NCBI RefSeq assembly: GCF_014192155.1
Contig: NZ_JACHXO010000008.1
Location: 271,931 to 335,930 of the forward strand
From: Roseateles terrae
Lineage (GTDB): Bacteria > Pseudomonadota > Gammaproteobacteria > Burkholderiales > Burkholderiaceae_C
Length of the DNA stretch: 64,000 bases
Direction: 5' to 3'
The notes beneath the pieces are model-generated. The model did not search any database and had not been told where the DNA came from. It saw nothing but the letters and a program-made list of their open reading frames with translations. The number at the start of each line of letters is the position of its first letter. Position 1 is the stretch's first letter. Below, piece by piece: positions 63,819 through 64,000 of the stretch. A program made the translations under genes and the position numbers.

Positions 63819-64000
63819 GTCGGCGTCGCTCGATGCTGACAGACGACGGTCCCGCTGAAAATGACTTGGAGAAGTCGCAACCTGGCGCGATGCGCACGCA
63901 GGAATTGAGCTAGCCCCCTGATTCACCGGACACGGTCTATCGCTTATCTTTGAGGATAGGAGTAAGACTGTGAATACGACTAGGAATACGCCCATCGAGG
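63819..64000. other. upstream region of the darTG locus to the window edge
   Basis: No gene is supported. The minus-strand frame of darT stays open here, but the translation is not DarT-like. AT content rises near 63940-63990, a plausible darTG promoter region, but no clear -35/-10 pair was assigned. Confidence 0.4.

Overview
The window is uniformly GC-rich and almost fully coding. Its gene content (topoisomerase IV genes, class 2 pyrD, scoAB, mnmC, comEC, a TgpA/DUF58/MoxR cluster, a DUF4150/DUF2169 type VI secretion module) points to a betaproteobacterium of the order Burkholderiales, most like the Roseateles/Mitsuaria/Rubrivivax group. That placement is an inference from gene content and style. 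No rRNA or tRNA gene was seen.

Layout. 1-8.4 kb: MFS transporter (cut by the window edge), secreted amidohydrolase, then a tight block parE - GNAT - lytic transglycosylase - parC. 8.5-14.2 kb: ion channel, an SDR gene divergent from its likely HTH regulator, pyrD, a DAHP synthase gene and a small membrane protein. 14.2-15.8 kb: an AbiEi/AbiEii-type toxin-antitoxin pair with a dyad operator. 16-29.7 kb: rpiA, a chemoreceptor, a monooxygenase-like small protein, mnmC, rhlE, an orphan response regulator, a B12-binding radical SAM protein, an HU protein, a PAS-LuxR regulator with a thioesterase, and scoAB. 30-38 kb: DUF1800/DUF1501 pair, LuxR regulator, PhoD phosphatase, LysE exporter, dsbB and a RidA-family gene. 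38-41.9 kb: five translationally coupled genes (acyl-CoA dehydrogenase-like, PIG-L deacetylase, methyltransferase, glycosyltransferase, small membrane protein), an apparent uncharacterised small-molecule or glycoconjugate pathway. 41.9-45.6 kb: DUF72 protein and comEC.

45.6-53.7 kb is the most distinctive region: a same-strand type VI secretion accessory/effector island. It holds a DUF6484 protein, a HEAT-like repeat protein, DUF2169, a ketosynthase-fold protein without its catalytic cysteine, and a DUF4150 PAAR-like spike. After these come a small protein with a complete zinc-deaminase signature (HAE plus PCxxC), two related immunity-like proteins, a papain-fold toxin-like protein and a hydrolase gene remnant. 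No vgrG or structural T6SS gene is in the window.

53.8-62.2 kb is housekeeping: methyltransferase, mltB-type transglycosylase, TgpA transglutaminase - DUF58 - MoxR, HDAC-family deacetylase, and an MscS-type channel. The right end carries a DarTG DNA ADP-ribosylation system. Its antitoxin DarG looks intact, while the toxin gene darT has an internal deletion plus frameshift that removes the segment holding the catalytic glutamate.

Several loci carry short tandem repeats (8, 9, 12 and 20 bp), and one 105-bp imperfect palindrome lies at 36.7 kb.
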